NCBI GenBank assembly: GCA_903884455.1
Contig: CAISEW010000037.1
Span: 1 to 64,000, forward strand
From: an uncultured Chloroflexota bacterium
Lineage (GTDB): Bacteria > Chloroflexota > Dehalococcoidia > GIF9 > AB-539-J10
Reading direction: 5' to 3'
Length of the DNA stretch: 64,000 nt
Below are positions 16,340 through 23,739 of this stretch, one piece after another. Below the pieces are notes generated by a model. The model was not told where the DNA came from and made no database searches. It worked only from the letters and a program-made list of their open reading frames with translations. Both the position numbers and the translations under genes were made by a program. Every line of letters begins with the position of its first letter. The stretch's first letter is position 1.

Positions 16340-17484
16340 GAATGAATAACCTGCTCTATTGCCCGTATTGTTGTGCTGATATCATCCATGGTTGTGAACA
16401 CACCCGGAGCCAGCCGCACTGTCCCCTCAGGAAATGAGCCCATTGTTTTGTGCGCCGCCGGGGCACAGTGCAACCCCACGCGGCACAGAATACCATATTC
16501 TTCATCCAGTTTCAGGCCGACCTCTGAAACCCGCTTGTGGTGAACACTAAAGGATATGACAGCTACTGTGCTATTGGTGTCAAGTGGTCCGTACACCTTG
16601 ATTTCTGGCAGTTCAGATAAACCATTTATGAGTGCTAGGGTAAGCTCTTTTAGATGGGCCCGGATTGTGTCAATCCCCCTATCCTTCACCCACTGTATGC
16701 CAGCGTGGAGGCCGGCAATCCCTACGAGATTAAGCGTGCCGCTTTCAAATTTATCTGGCAGGTCATCTGGTTGTTCCTCCGACTCGGAATGGCTCCCCGT
16801 GCCGCCACGCATCACTGGTTCGATCTCTGATATATCAACATTATCGCCGATGGCCAGGCCACCGATGCCAGGAGGACCTTGCAATTCCTTATGTCCGGTG
16901 AAGGCTAAGAAGTCAATTCCCATTGCCGGCATGTCTATGGGTATAGTTCCCGCGGTTTGTGCACTGTCAACTAACAGCAAAGCTCCAGCTTTATGAGCGA
17001 CAGAAGCAACTTCAGCAATAGGTAGTATGGTTCCCATCACGTTGCTCGCATGAGTGATGGCTACAAGACGTGTGCGGGAGTTCATCACTCTGACCACGTC
17101 TCTGACGTCAAGGCTGCCATCGGCAGCACAGGGAACAATGCTCAAATGAACTCCCTGTTTTTCCAAGCTTCGCAGAGGTCGCATCACTGCGTTATGTTCT
17201 ATGGAGCTGGTGACAACATGATCACCTGGTTTTAATAATCCTCTGAGAGCTACGTTAATCGCATGGGTAGCGTTGGATGTAAAGATTAACCGAAGCGGGT
17301 CGGCAACATTAAAAAAAGAGGCAATATCTTCCCTGGCATTGTATACCTCTCGCGCCGCGGCAATGGACAAACGATGTCCAGAGCGGCCAGGATTGCCCCC
17401 GGCGAGCTCCAAGACATCGGTCATAGCCTTTAGAACTTCCGGCGGTTTGGGCCAGGACGTTGCTGCGTTATCAAGGTATATCAT
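16336..17484 (-). CDS. cysteine desulfurase family protein (class V aminotransferase)
   Basis: A 382-residue PLP enzyme of the cysteine desulfurase-like group found near selenium genes. The N-terminus MIYLDNAATSWPKP is characteristic; the PLP lysine is in FTGHKELQGPPG, and the active-site cysteine in RVGLHCAPAAHKTMG near the C-terminus. It is expected to release sulfur from cysteine (or selenium from selenocysteine) as an enzyme persulfide for transfer to carriers. Between a YedE-type permease and a DUF3343 carrier, all on one strand; inferred to supply S or Se, possibly also to SepCysS encoded 1.5 kb away. Confidence 0.88.
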   Translation of the reverse strand: MIYLDNAATSWPKPPEVLKAMTDVLELAGGNPGRSGHRLSIAAAREVYNAREDIASFFNVADPLRLIFTSNATHAINVALRGLLKPGDHVVTSSIEHNAVMRPLRSLEKQGVHLSIVPCAADGSLDVRDVVRVMNSRTRLVAITHASNVMGTILPIAEVASVAHKAGALLLVDSAQTAGTIPIDMPAMGIDFLAFTGHKELQGPPGIGGLAIGDNVDISEIEPVMRGGTGSHSESEEQPDDLPDKFESGTLNLVGIAGLHAGIQWVKDRGIDTIRAHLKELTLALINGLSELPEIKVYGPLDTNSTVAVISFSVHHKRVSEVGLKLDEEYGILCRVGLHCAPAAHKTMGSFPEGTVRLAPGVFTTMDDISTTIRAIEQVIHS

Positions 17485-17502
17485 TTCTTCAGTATCATTT
17501 GG

Positions 17503-17586
17503 CTAGCTTGTGCAACCCCTCTGAGTCAGCATTGCTGGCTGCGGGCATAACAACTCGCCAGCATCGATTATCTCAATATTGTTCAT
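17503..17586 (-). pseudogene. truncated TusA/YedF-like sulfur carrier fragment
   Basis: A 27-codon frame starting MNNIEIIDAGELLCPQPAML, immediately after the yedE stop and before the desulfurase-like gene. The pattern D-G-x-x-CPxP-x-x-x-T is the N-terminal signature of TusA/SirA/YedF sulfur carriers, with the active cysteine in CPQP. Full TusA proteins run about 75 residues; this one hits TAG right after the CPxP helix. YedF-YedE gene pairs are well known, so I read it as a decayed yedF/tusA. A working mini-carrier cannot be fully excluded. Confidence 0.6.
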
Positions 17587-17596
17587 CACAAGCTCT

Positions 17597-18712
17597 CTAT
17601 GCTTCTTTCTCCCGCATAACTAACCCAACAATTATACATATTACCAGACCCGTGATGACACCAGCTGGCCCAAAGGCACCCATCGCATTATCTGTGGGAC
17701 ACAAGCAACTGGCTATGCTGTAGTTCTGGGCAAAACCGCCACCTACAATCATGCCAATAACAAACATAGCTGCATCGGCATCTCCTTCACCAGAAAGAAA
17801 GAGCTGCCGAGCAGGACAACCGCCAGCCAGAGTGAGAGCGAGTCCAGCCATGACCATACCGCCAAAGTTCCACCACTCGTTGGTTTGAGCTAGTGGCTGA
17901 TCTACGAAGCCAGGATGAAACTGGCCCAATGCCAGGTTAGTGATGAAAGCAGCGCCGATGAACGCCAGAAGGCCATTCAGGAGATGTGAATCCCGGAGCC
18001 ATAGCATGTTACGCACCGCGGCAATTGTACAGAAGCGGCTACGCTGGGCCAAGAAACCAATAACAAGCGCCACAACTAGAGAGATGATTATAGGGGCGTA
18101 GTGACTGGCCGGCCCCGTCGTGGAGAAAAAGATAGGGCCGGTTGGGTTGCCATCGGCATCCGTCCCAAATTGTGGCCGAGCGAGCAAAAGAACAAGCAGT
18201 GTCACCATTATGATTGGTAGCACCCAGCCTAAAGCCTTGGGCGCGGGATGGCTACGTCCAAGGCTAAACCCTCTGCGCAAGAAGACGATGCCTATTCCAA
18301 TTCCAGCCACCAGACCAAGAATACCAAAAATGGCGTTCCAATCACCGCCGGCAAGCCGCAGGTAGGCGCGCCACGGACAGCCGATGAATACCAGCATGCC
18401 AAAGGCAGCAAATACGCCAAGGAGAAAACGCATCAACGGAGCCGACCCGGTGCGCGGCTTGAACTCTCGGAAAATGAGCGCAGCAATAAGAGCACCAAGT
18501 ACAAAGCCGATTATCTCAGGACGGATATACTGCCCCTCGGGGTTGCCGGACAAGCCAAGCGCCCCGGCGATATCGCGGCTGAAACAGCTCACAGAAATCC
18601 CCATGTTTCCGGGATTACCGAGCTTGACGAGCACTGGGGCGAGTACTCCGGCAACGAGGCCGGTGAATATAGGACCCCAACGGGATGTAAGGAACCGTGA
18701 AACAGATGACAT
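17597..18712 (-). CDS. yedE: YedE family selenium/sulfur transporter
   Basis: A 371-residue membrane protein of the YeeE/YedE family, closest in layout to the selenium-metabolism YedE/FdhT group. Two half-repeats carry the conserved GCPWRAYLRLAGGD and GGCPARQLFLSGEGD motifs; about ten hydrophobic segments are visible. Thought to import a sulfur- or selenium-containing ion such as thiosulfate. Start at 18712 has an AAAGGAGG site; the frame is open another 15 codons upstream without one. Heads the group yedE - truncated tusA - desulfurase - DUF3343. The 297 bp upstream (18713-19009) hold no gene I can support. Confidence 0.88.
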   Translation of the reverse strand: MSSVSRFLTSRWGPIFTGLVAGVLAPVLVKLGNPGNMGISVSCFSRDIAGALGLSGNPEGQYIRPEIIGFVLGALIAALIFREFKPRTGSAPLMRFLLGVFAAFGMLVFIGCPWRAYLRLAGGDWNAIFGILGLVAGIGIGIVFLRRGFSLGRSHPAPKALGWVLPIIMVTLLVLLLARPQFGTDADGNPTGPIFFSTTGPASHYAPIIISLVVALVIGFLAQRSRFCTIAAVRNMLWLRDSHLLNGLLAFIGAAFITNLALGQFHPGFVDQPLAQTNEWWNFGGMVMAGLALTLAGGCPARQLFLSGEGDADAAMFVIGMIVGGGFAQNYSIASCLCPTDNAMGAFGPAGVITGLVICIIVGLVMREKEA

Positions 18713-19009
18713 AGAACCTCCTTTGTTCACTAGGTTTCCTTGTCGGACAGTTGACAATGTCTATAATAATGACACAAGCCTTGAGAAGTCGCAATACTTG
18801 TGAGTACTCGTAAAATCAGCAATAAAATGCCCCACACTTCCCGGTGGACTATGAATAGGCCATATCCTTTATGTTACTTCTTCACTAAAGTCTTATAAAC
18901 TTCACTTATTAACCTAATTCTGCACCGGTAGCTATTCCATCCCAATGGACAAGGCGGTTCAAGCCCATAAAGGCGTGGAGTTAATATCTATTTTGGTAAA
19001 CGAGGATGA

Positions 19010-19936
19010 CTAATCCTTGAGGGTGCAGGAAACCGAGCAATTAGTGCACTCGTTATCGCAGGGTTCAACATGGATGACAACGTCAGACTGGGGAAGACAT
19101 TGTTGAATATCCTGCTCTAGGTGATCACATAGACGGTGCGCTTCTTCCACATCGGCGTTTTTAGGTACTACCAAGTGCAAGTCGATATGGCGCTGGCTAC
19201 CTGCCTTGCGTGTCCGCAGGTTGTGAAAACCAACCAGTTGACCTCCGTGTTCCATAATGCAGGACCGTATTTTATCCTCCTCTGATTGCGATAATCTGAT
19301 ATCAAGTAATCCCCCGAACGACTTCTTGGTGATCTTGTAAGCGGCTCTCCCGATAAATACTGCCACAAAGGTGGCAGCAATCGGGTCAAACATGGTGAAC
19401 CCGGTAAACCTCACAACAAGCAAAGCAACTAGTACAGCGGACATAGTAATTACATCGGTGCTAAGGTGATAAGCATCTGCTTCAAGAGCTAGGGAATCTC
19501 GTTCAGAAGATACCTTAAATAAATAACGGGAAACTATCACATTCACCACGATAGACGCTATCATTATGCCAATGCCGACATCGAGGAACTCCAGAGTTGT
19601 GCCGGCAATTAACCTTTTTATTGCCTCATATATGATTATCCCGGAAGCAACGAATATAAGTACTCCTTCGGCTATACCGCTAATATTCTCTGCCTTGCCG
19701 TGACCATAGGGGTGGTCTTGGTCGGCTGGTCTATCGGACACCCTGACGCTAATAAAGGCAATAATGGCTGCGGCAAGGTCCATTATGCTATGGATAGCTT
19801 CAGCAATGAGGCTGACGCTGCCTGTCAGTATCCCAGCAACCAGCTTCAGCAAGATAAGAGTGGTATTGGAAGCAATAGAAATTTTCGCTGCCTTCTGCTT
19901 ACTGGGAATATTGTCTTTAGTTTTGAGTTTCGCCAT
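19010..19936 (-). CDS. CDF metal exporter (predicted Ni/Co efflux)
   Basis: A 308-residue cation diffusion facilitator. Metal-site motifs AEAIHSIMDL (helix 2) and EADAYHLSTDVI (helix 5) have the expected His/Asp layout; YGHGKAENISG and a C-terminal cytoplasmic domain follow. The C-terminus is cysteine-rich (PCDNECTNCSVSC) as in the paralogue at 2153-3067. The leader contains a NiCo-type riboswitch and terminator, which predicts nickel or cobalt as substrate. Start taken as ATG 19936 with AGGG just upstream; a TTG at 19951 in frame is possible but lies in the terminator T-run. Confidence 0.9.
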   Translation of the reverse strand: MAKLKTKDNIPSKQKAAKISIASNTTLILLKLVAGILTGSVSLIAEAIHSIMDLAAAIIAFISVRVSDRPADQDHPYGHGKAENISGIAEGVLIFVASGIIIYEAIKRLIAGTTLEFLDVGIGIMIASIVVNVIVSRYLFKVSSERDSLALEADAYHLSTDVITMSAVLVALLVVRFTGFTMFDPIAATFVAVFIGRAAYKITKKSFGGLLDIRLSQSEEDKIRSCIMEHGGQLVGFHNLRTRKAGSQRHIDLHLVVPKNADVEEAHRLCDHLEQDIQQCLPQSDVVIHVEPCDNECTNCSVSCTLKD

Positions 19937-19951
19937 GTCCCTAATTGCCAA

Positions 19952-19991
19952 ATAAAAAACCCGCAGGACTGTTGCCTAGTCCTGCGGGTTT
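19952..19991 (-). terminator. intrinsic terminator in the leader of the CDF gene
   Basis: A perfect 14-bp stem (AAACCCGCAGGACT with its complement), a seven-base loop and a run of T residues directly before the CDF start codon. On the minus strand it lies downstream of a strong promoter and overlaps the 3' side of the predicted NiCo aptamer, so it is likely conditional. It would also stop transcripts coming from sepS. Confidence 0.88.
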
Positions 19992-20047
19992 AGCTTCCGC
20001 TGCTCTACACTTAGCCCGGCTGCTAACCGATAGCGCCTGCTCCAGGC
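19974..20047 (-). promoter_or_regulatory. NiCo (czcD-type) riboswitch aptamer
   Basis: The leader RNA contains GAGCAGGC, then a small hairpin, then GCAGCCGGGCUAAG and, further on, GCGGAAGC and AGGAC. The order and the purine-rich joining sequences match my memory of the Ni/Co-binding czcD riboswitch (four-helix junction with GAGCAGGC and GCAGCCGGGC joiners). The outer helix can form between GCCUGG (20042-20047) and CUAGGC (19974-19979). The 3' half overlaps the terminator stem, so metal-bound aptamer and terminator exclude each other, giving expression when Ni or Co is high. Matched by eye only. Confidence 0.75.
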
Positions 20048-20076
20048 TATATTTCTTACGAACGACTATTTATATT

Positions 20077-20104
20077 ATTATAACCCATCCTCAGCCAGAG
20101 TCAA
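20077..20104 (-). promoter_or_regulatory. sigma-70 promoter for the CDF gene
   Basis: On the minus strand TTGACT (20099-20104), a 16-bp spacer and TATAAT (20077-20082). It lies just after the sepS stop and before the riboswitch, so the CDF gene has its own transcript with a leader of about 130 nt. Confidence 0.75.
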
Positions 20105-20115
20105 ATCTTTAGCGT

Positions 20116-21624
20116 TTAGAGTTTCTTGACTTCTATGGCCACAAATACAGCACCACCGACCTTTATTTTCTTCCGCTGTCCTTCAATATGTTGTCGGACA
20201 GCTTCAGGAATCTGTAGATTAAGGTCGGAGAGATGCTTTATTCCTTTCACCTGATAAGTTAATTTATCGGTGCTACTTTCTATTGCGGCGGCGGCACCCA
20301 TAGCTATAGCACGCATGTAATTTATCCCTGTGTGTATGCCTGAAGGCACAATATCGCTATAAATAGCGCCATTGGCCACGCAGATCTCGTTGAAACCAGC
20401 GGGACCGATTAATCTCTTGCCGGCCTCTGTTTCGACGACTTTTACCTCGATAGACTTGTCTTTCCAGGCCAAAAATTCGCAGGGGGCAATCTCGTCTTTG
20501 TGTTTTCGGGCGGTTTCCTCGATTGCCTGGGCTATTTTCTGCCCCCGGGCTGTCTGAGGGCTGGCTATATAGGTAATAGATTTAGCTATCTCCTCGTCAG
20601 AATACTCCGTTACAGAAAACTGGGGATATGCTAACTTCCTCACATCGTCTATTTCATAAATAAGCATCCCCAGTCGCTCAATGCCAAATCCTGCGTTGAA
20701 CACAGGGTATTTAATTTCGAAATTCGCTAGGGCCACCGGCGAATACATTCCAATGTCCGCTATCTCGAGCCAGGTGCCTTTATGTTTAACAAAAAGCTCT
20801 TGCTCTTGCCCGGGGGCATAGTATTTGGATGTTGCTATCTTGGTCTCAAATTTTATGTCGGAAAAGCCATATTGCTGCATAATATCCTTGGTAATCGCAC
20901 TTCCTGCATCCAAAGACATTTCAGGGTCCATAACTACAATGGATGCAGAGTGGTGGACTCGCAAATGCCGGGCATCTTCTCTTTGCTCGTTGCGATATCT
21001 AGGCCCCACGGAGAATAAAGCGACTGGAAAGCTGGCCTTGTCCTGTAATGCTGCCAAGGTATGAAACCAGGTAGCCGTCATGTGACTTCTCAGAGTCTTG
21101 TTGGAGGGCACTGGCTGCAGTTCTCTTATCTCGGGGAAAACCTTATCCAGGAGCTCCGTGGCCTGGTAATCAGTGATGCCCAGTCCAGCAATGAGCTCTT
21201 CGATAAGATTGTCGGACTCGATTTCCCCCTTTTTATAATTTCTAAAAGTGGTCTGCAATTTTTCGATATCAATTTCTGGAGATATCTCTTTTATCTGGCT
21301 TATTCTTTTCTCGCTTAGCCCTATGTCAGGGCGAGGCAATTCCGCTAGATAAAAGGCCCTGTCGAGAATTACTCGAGCCTCCGGCCCATACTGCTTGACC
21401 ACATCGCTGTCGGGCAGAAGTGTGAGATTCTCGACCTCGTCAAAGCCCAGGTTTAGGAGAATCTGGCGAGATTTTTGAATTAATTCACGAACAAGATGAG
21501 GTTTGCCTTTCTTCGTCAGAGATATTTTAGTCTCGGTGGGGATAAGCTTCGCCGTAGCTATCCAGGCATCGGTAAAATTGTTTTTTGCCTTAGACTTTAT
21601 TTCCCCTGTATCGAAGGTTGCCAT
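20116..21624 (-). CDS. sepS: O-phosphoseryl-tRNA(Cys) synthetase (SepRS)
   Basis: A 502-residue class II aminoacyl-tRNA synthetase that charges tRNA(Cys) with O-phosphoserine, for conversion to Cys-tRNA by SepCysS. It resembles the PheRS alpha-chain core: LRSHMTATWFHTL, motif 2 in FSVGPRYRNEQREDARHLR followed by HHSASIVVMD, and motif 3 in AGFGIERLGMLIYEIDDVRK. The N-terminal region (ARVILDRAFYLAELPRPDIG) and the C-terminal tRNA-binding part are also SepRS-like; length is close to archaeal SepRS (about 530). It is not a PheRS alpha chain because of the DxxFYLAELPRPDIGLS region and domain lengths. ATG at 21624 has only a distant GAGG. pscS is encoded nearby on the same strand. Confidence 0.92.
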   Translation of the reverse strand: MATFDTGEIKSKAKNNFTDAWIATAKLIPTETKISLTKKGKPHLVRELIQKSRQILLNLGFDEVENLTLLPDSDVVKQYGPEARVILDRAFYLAELPRPDIGLSEKRISQIKEISPEIDIEKLQTTFRNYKKGEIESDNLIEELIAGLGITDYQATELLDKVFPEIRELQPVPSNKTLRSHMTATWFHTLAALQDKASFPVALFSVGPRYRNEQREDARHLRVHHSASIVVMDPEMSLDAGSAITKDIMQQYGFSDIKFETKIATSKYYAPGQEQELFVKHKGTWLEIADIGMYSPVALANFEIKYPVFNAGFGIERLGMLIYEIDDVRKLAYPQFSVTEYSDEEIAKSITYIASPQTARGQKIAQAIEETARKHKDEIAPCEFLAWKDKSIEVKVVETEAGKRLIGPAGFNEICVANGAIYSDIVPSGIHTGINYMRAIAMGAAAAIESSTDKLTYQVKGIKHLSDLNLQIPEAVRQHIEGQRKKIKVGGAVFVAIEVKKL

Positions 21625-21692
21625 AGTGTCAAGTATACCTCAAAGAAGCCGTTCTATTCTACGCTCAACCGCTGAATGAAGAGGGATGGGCT

Positions 21693-21935
21693 CTAGTCCT
21701 TCAGAATTCTCTCAGTTAAGAAATCCTTCACTACGTCTAAGACTTGGTCCTTTGGGCAGGTGGCTCTCCACATTCCTTCCGGAAAGTTGAAGAGCAACCA
21801 TCTCTTATGAATCCCCTTGCCCATGATCAGAACGAAATTTCCCGTCTTAGGATCCTGGGAGATTTCTATAAGACCTTTGTTCTTCAGTCCCCGCATTCGT
21901 ATCCTGTCTCTAACCCTTATTTCCTCGATTTTCAT
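21693..21935 (-). CDS. hypothetical protein (80 aa)
   Basis: An 80-residue soluble protein starting MKIEEIRVRDRIRMRGL, beta-rich, with a tryptophan-rich middle (KRWLLFNFPEGMWRATCPKD). ATG 21935 is preferred over the GTG at 21944 because the AAGGAGG site is eight bases from it. I recognise no family. It sits between sepS and the DUF4342 gene on the same strand. Confidence 0.65.
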   Translation of the reverse strand: MKIEEIRVRDRIRMRGLKNKGLIEISQDPKTGNFVLIMGKGIHKRWLLFNFPEGMWRATCPKDQVLDVVKDFLTERILKD

Positions 21936-22037
21936 TTTTGACACCTCCTTACCCTTATAGCCCTACGTGGAACGCAAGTTGTTCGGGTCGGCAGCGCTTT
22001 CAGTACCCGAACCATTGTCCAGAGAGTAGCTAGCTTT

Positions 22038-22313
22038 CTATTGCTTTTTGTCCTTCTCTTCCGGGGTATCTCCTACTTTCTCCACCTCGATAGTGCATTC
22101 TGTGACTAGTGCGGCAATTGCTCCGAGCGCAGCCAGTACTGGAGCTGCCAGGGCTGTTACCGCAGCTACACCAACACCTGCTGTCAGTGGGATGTCTATC
22201 AGGGGACGCCCTTTATGTATTAAACGGACTCTTCTGATATTTCCTTGATGTATTAGCTCCTTGATCTTCTCAACTACTTGACTTCCATCTACGGTGAACT
22301 TCTCGCTTGTCAT
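22038..22313 (-). CDS. DUF4342 domain protein
   Basis: A 91-residue protein: an N-terminal UBA-like helical part (VVEKIKELIHQGNIRRVRLIHKG), IDIPLTAGVGVAAVTALAAPVLAALGAIAAL as one or two hydrophobic helices, then a charged tail. This is the DUF4342 pattern, widespread in anaerobic bacteria, of unknown function and probably membrane-associated. Strong AAAGGAGG ribosome-binding site. Lies between the 80-aa gene and cinA-like gene. Confidence 0.82.
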   Translation of the reverse strand: MTSEKFTVDGSQVVEKIKELIHQGNIRRVRLIHKGRPLIDIPLTAGVGVAAVTALAAPVLAALGAIAALVTECTIEVEKVGDTPEEKDKKQ

Positions 22314-22356
22314 TGTTCTTAACCTCCTTTCACTCTTAATTTTTACACCCTTATCT

Positions 22357-22866
22357 TCAGCCTTTGGCGTTGAGGCACCGCAGCAAATATTGCTTCAGCA
22401 TGTTCAATGCGGCTTCGGCAGCATCTCGCTTGTTTCCCTCTCGATTTCCCGGGAAGGCATGTTTCTGGCTGAAGCTCTCATCTCTGGTTGCAAGACCAAT
22501 GTAAAACAAACCCAGCGGTTTTTCAGGGGTAGCACCCGAGGGGCCGGCAATGCCGGTATCAGAGACGCATATGTCCACATTCAAGAGCTTCTTGCCGCCT
22601 CGAGCCATTTCCAAGGCTGTTTGTTCGCTCACGGCTCCATAATTTTCAAGGGTCTTCCTCTTTACTCCGAGCAAGGCGATTTTTACTTCGTTGCTGTAAG
22701 CTACTATAGAGCCCTTGAAGTAATCCGAGCTGCCAGGCACATTGGTTATCCTGTCAGCTATCCTGCCGCCGGTAGCCGACTCAACAGTGCCGATAGTCAG
22801 CAACTTTCCTGTTTTGGCTTGGTATTCTCTTATTAGCCGGGCAATTTCTGCTTCCAGTTCTGCCAT
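22357..22866 (-). CDS. pncC: CinA C-terminal domain protein (nicotinamide-nucleotide amidohydrolase)
   Basis: A 169-residue stand-alone CinA_C domain, which removes the amide of nicotinamide mononucleotide in NAD recycling. Motifs: TVESATGGRIADRITNVPGSS and DTGIAGPSGATPEKPLGLFYIGLA. Length is that of PncC (YgaD) rather than full CinA, which also has a molybdopterin-binding-like N-terminal domain. Divergent from the MBL hydrolase gene, with 41 bp between them. Confidence 0.9.
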   Translation of the reverse strand: MAELEAEIARLIREYQAKTGKLLTIGTVESATGGRIADRITNVPGSSDYFKGSIVAYSNEVKIALLGVKRKTLENYGAVSEQTALEMARGGKKLLNVDICVSDTGIAGPSGATPEKPLGLFYIGLATRDESFSQKHAFPGNREGNKRDAAEAALNMLKQYLLRCLNAKG

Positions 22867-22907
22867 TATTCGTTAATTTTAACAGGTTTCCTTGCTATAA
22901 TTCACTG

Positions 22908-23687
22908 GTGGCCGAATTAAGCGATACAATCACCTTTCTGGGTACTGCCGGTGCCAGGTTTGTAGTGGTTCGCCAATTTCTGGCTTCAGGAGGTGCCTGG
23001 CTTAACCTTGGTAACACTCAAATACTTCTTGACCCCGGTCCCGGTTCCCTGGTTCAGGCTGCCAAAAGAAAACTTGATGCCACGAAACTGGACGCCATTA
23101 TCTTATCTCATAGACATTTAGACCACAGTGGGGATATTAACATTATGATTGAAGCTATGACCGACGGAGGTACAAAGAAGCGCGGCACGGTCTTTGCTCC
23201 CGCTGATGCCCTGAATCAGGACCCTGTTATCTTGTCTTATTTGCGGTCCTATCCCCAGAATATACAGGTCTTAACTGAAGGTGGGTCTTACACAATAAAC
23301 GACGTTTCTTTTGCGACCCCAGTCAAGCATAAGCATCCTGTAGAAACATACGGCTTTATCTTTCAAACGCCGCGGCATACTTTCTCTTGGATTATTGATA
23401 CCAGATATTTTGAAGATTTAGCTAATCACTATGAAGGTGATTTGCTGGTTATCAATGTAGTCCGATTGAATCCCGGAGCTCCCATCGACCATCTATCTCT
23501 CCCTGAAGCCAAGCAAATAATTGAGAAACTAAAGCCCAGGATAGCCATACTTACTCATTTTGGCATGACCATGTGGCGGGCTAAACCCTGGGAGCTAGCT
23601 AAGAAATTGACTGAGGAAACTGGAATCACAGTCATTGCCGCCAGAGATGGCCTGAAGTTCGACCTGGCACAACTAGATACCCCCTGA
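22908..23687 (+). CDS. MBL-fold metallo-hydrolase
   Basis: A 259-residue metallo-beta-lactamase-fold protein. The metal-binding HxHxDH motif is seen as SHRHLDHSGD (about residues 69-78), preceded by LLDPGPGSL and followed by further ligands (IIDTRYFED, THFGMTMW). GTG start at 22908. Closest in layout to RNase Z-like/UlaG-like hydrolases of unknown substrate. Its stop codon lies inside a hairpin terminator. Confidence 0.88.
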   Translation: MAELSDTITFLGTAGARFVVVRQFLASGGAWLNLGNTQILLDPGPGSLVQAAKRKLDATKLDAIILSHRHLDHSGDINIMIEAMTDGGTKKRGTVFAPADALNQDPVILSYLRSYPQNIQVLTEGGSYTINDVSFATPVKHKHPVETYGFIFQTPRHTFSWIIDTRYFEDLANHYEGDLLVINVVRLNPGAPIDHLSLPEAKQIIEKLKPRIAILTHFGMTMWRAKPWELAKKLTEETGITVIAARDGLKFDLAQLDTP

Positions 23688-23708
23688 AAAACTTCGTTTT
23701 TCGGGGGT
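23679..23708 (+). terminator. hairpin terminator at the end of the MBL gene
   Basis: Inverted repeat ACCCCC-GAAAAAC with GTTTTTC-GGGGGT around a small loop; includes the stop codon of the MBL gene. Symmetric A and T runs make it able to end transcription on either strand, so it may also serve the convergent radical SAM gene. Confidence 0.65.
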
Positions 23709-23739
23709 CAGATTTATCCATTAGCATTTCCGGGGTCCC

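Noticed and set aside
20116..21624. PheRS alpha subunit as identity for the class II synthetase
   Set aside because: Lacks the PheS layout and has SepRS-specific N-terminal segments; pscS nearby supports SepRS.
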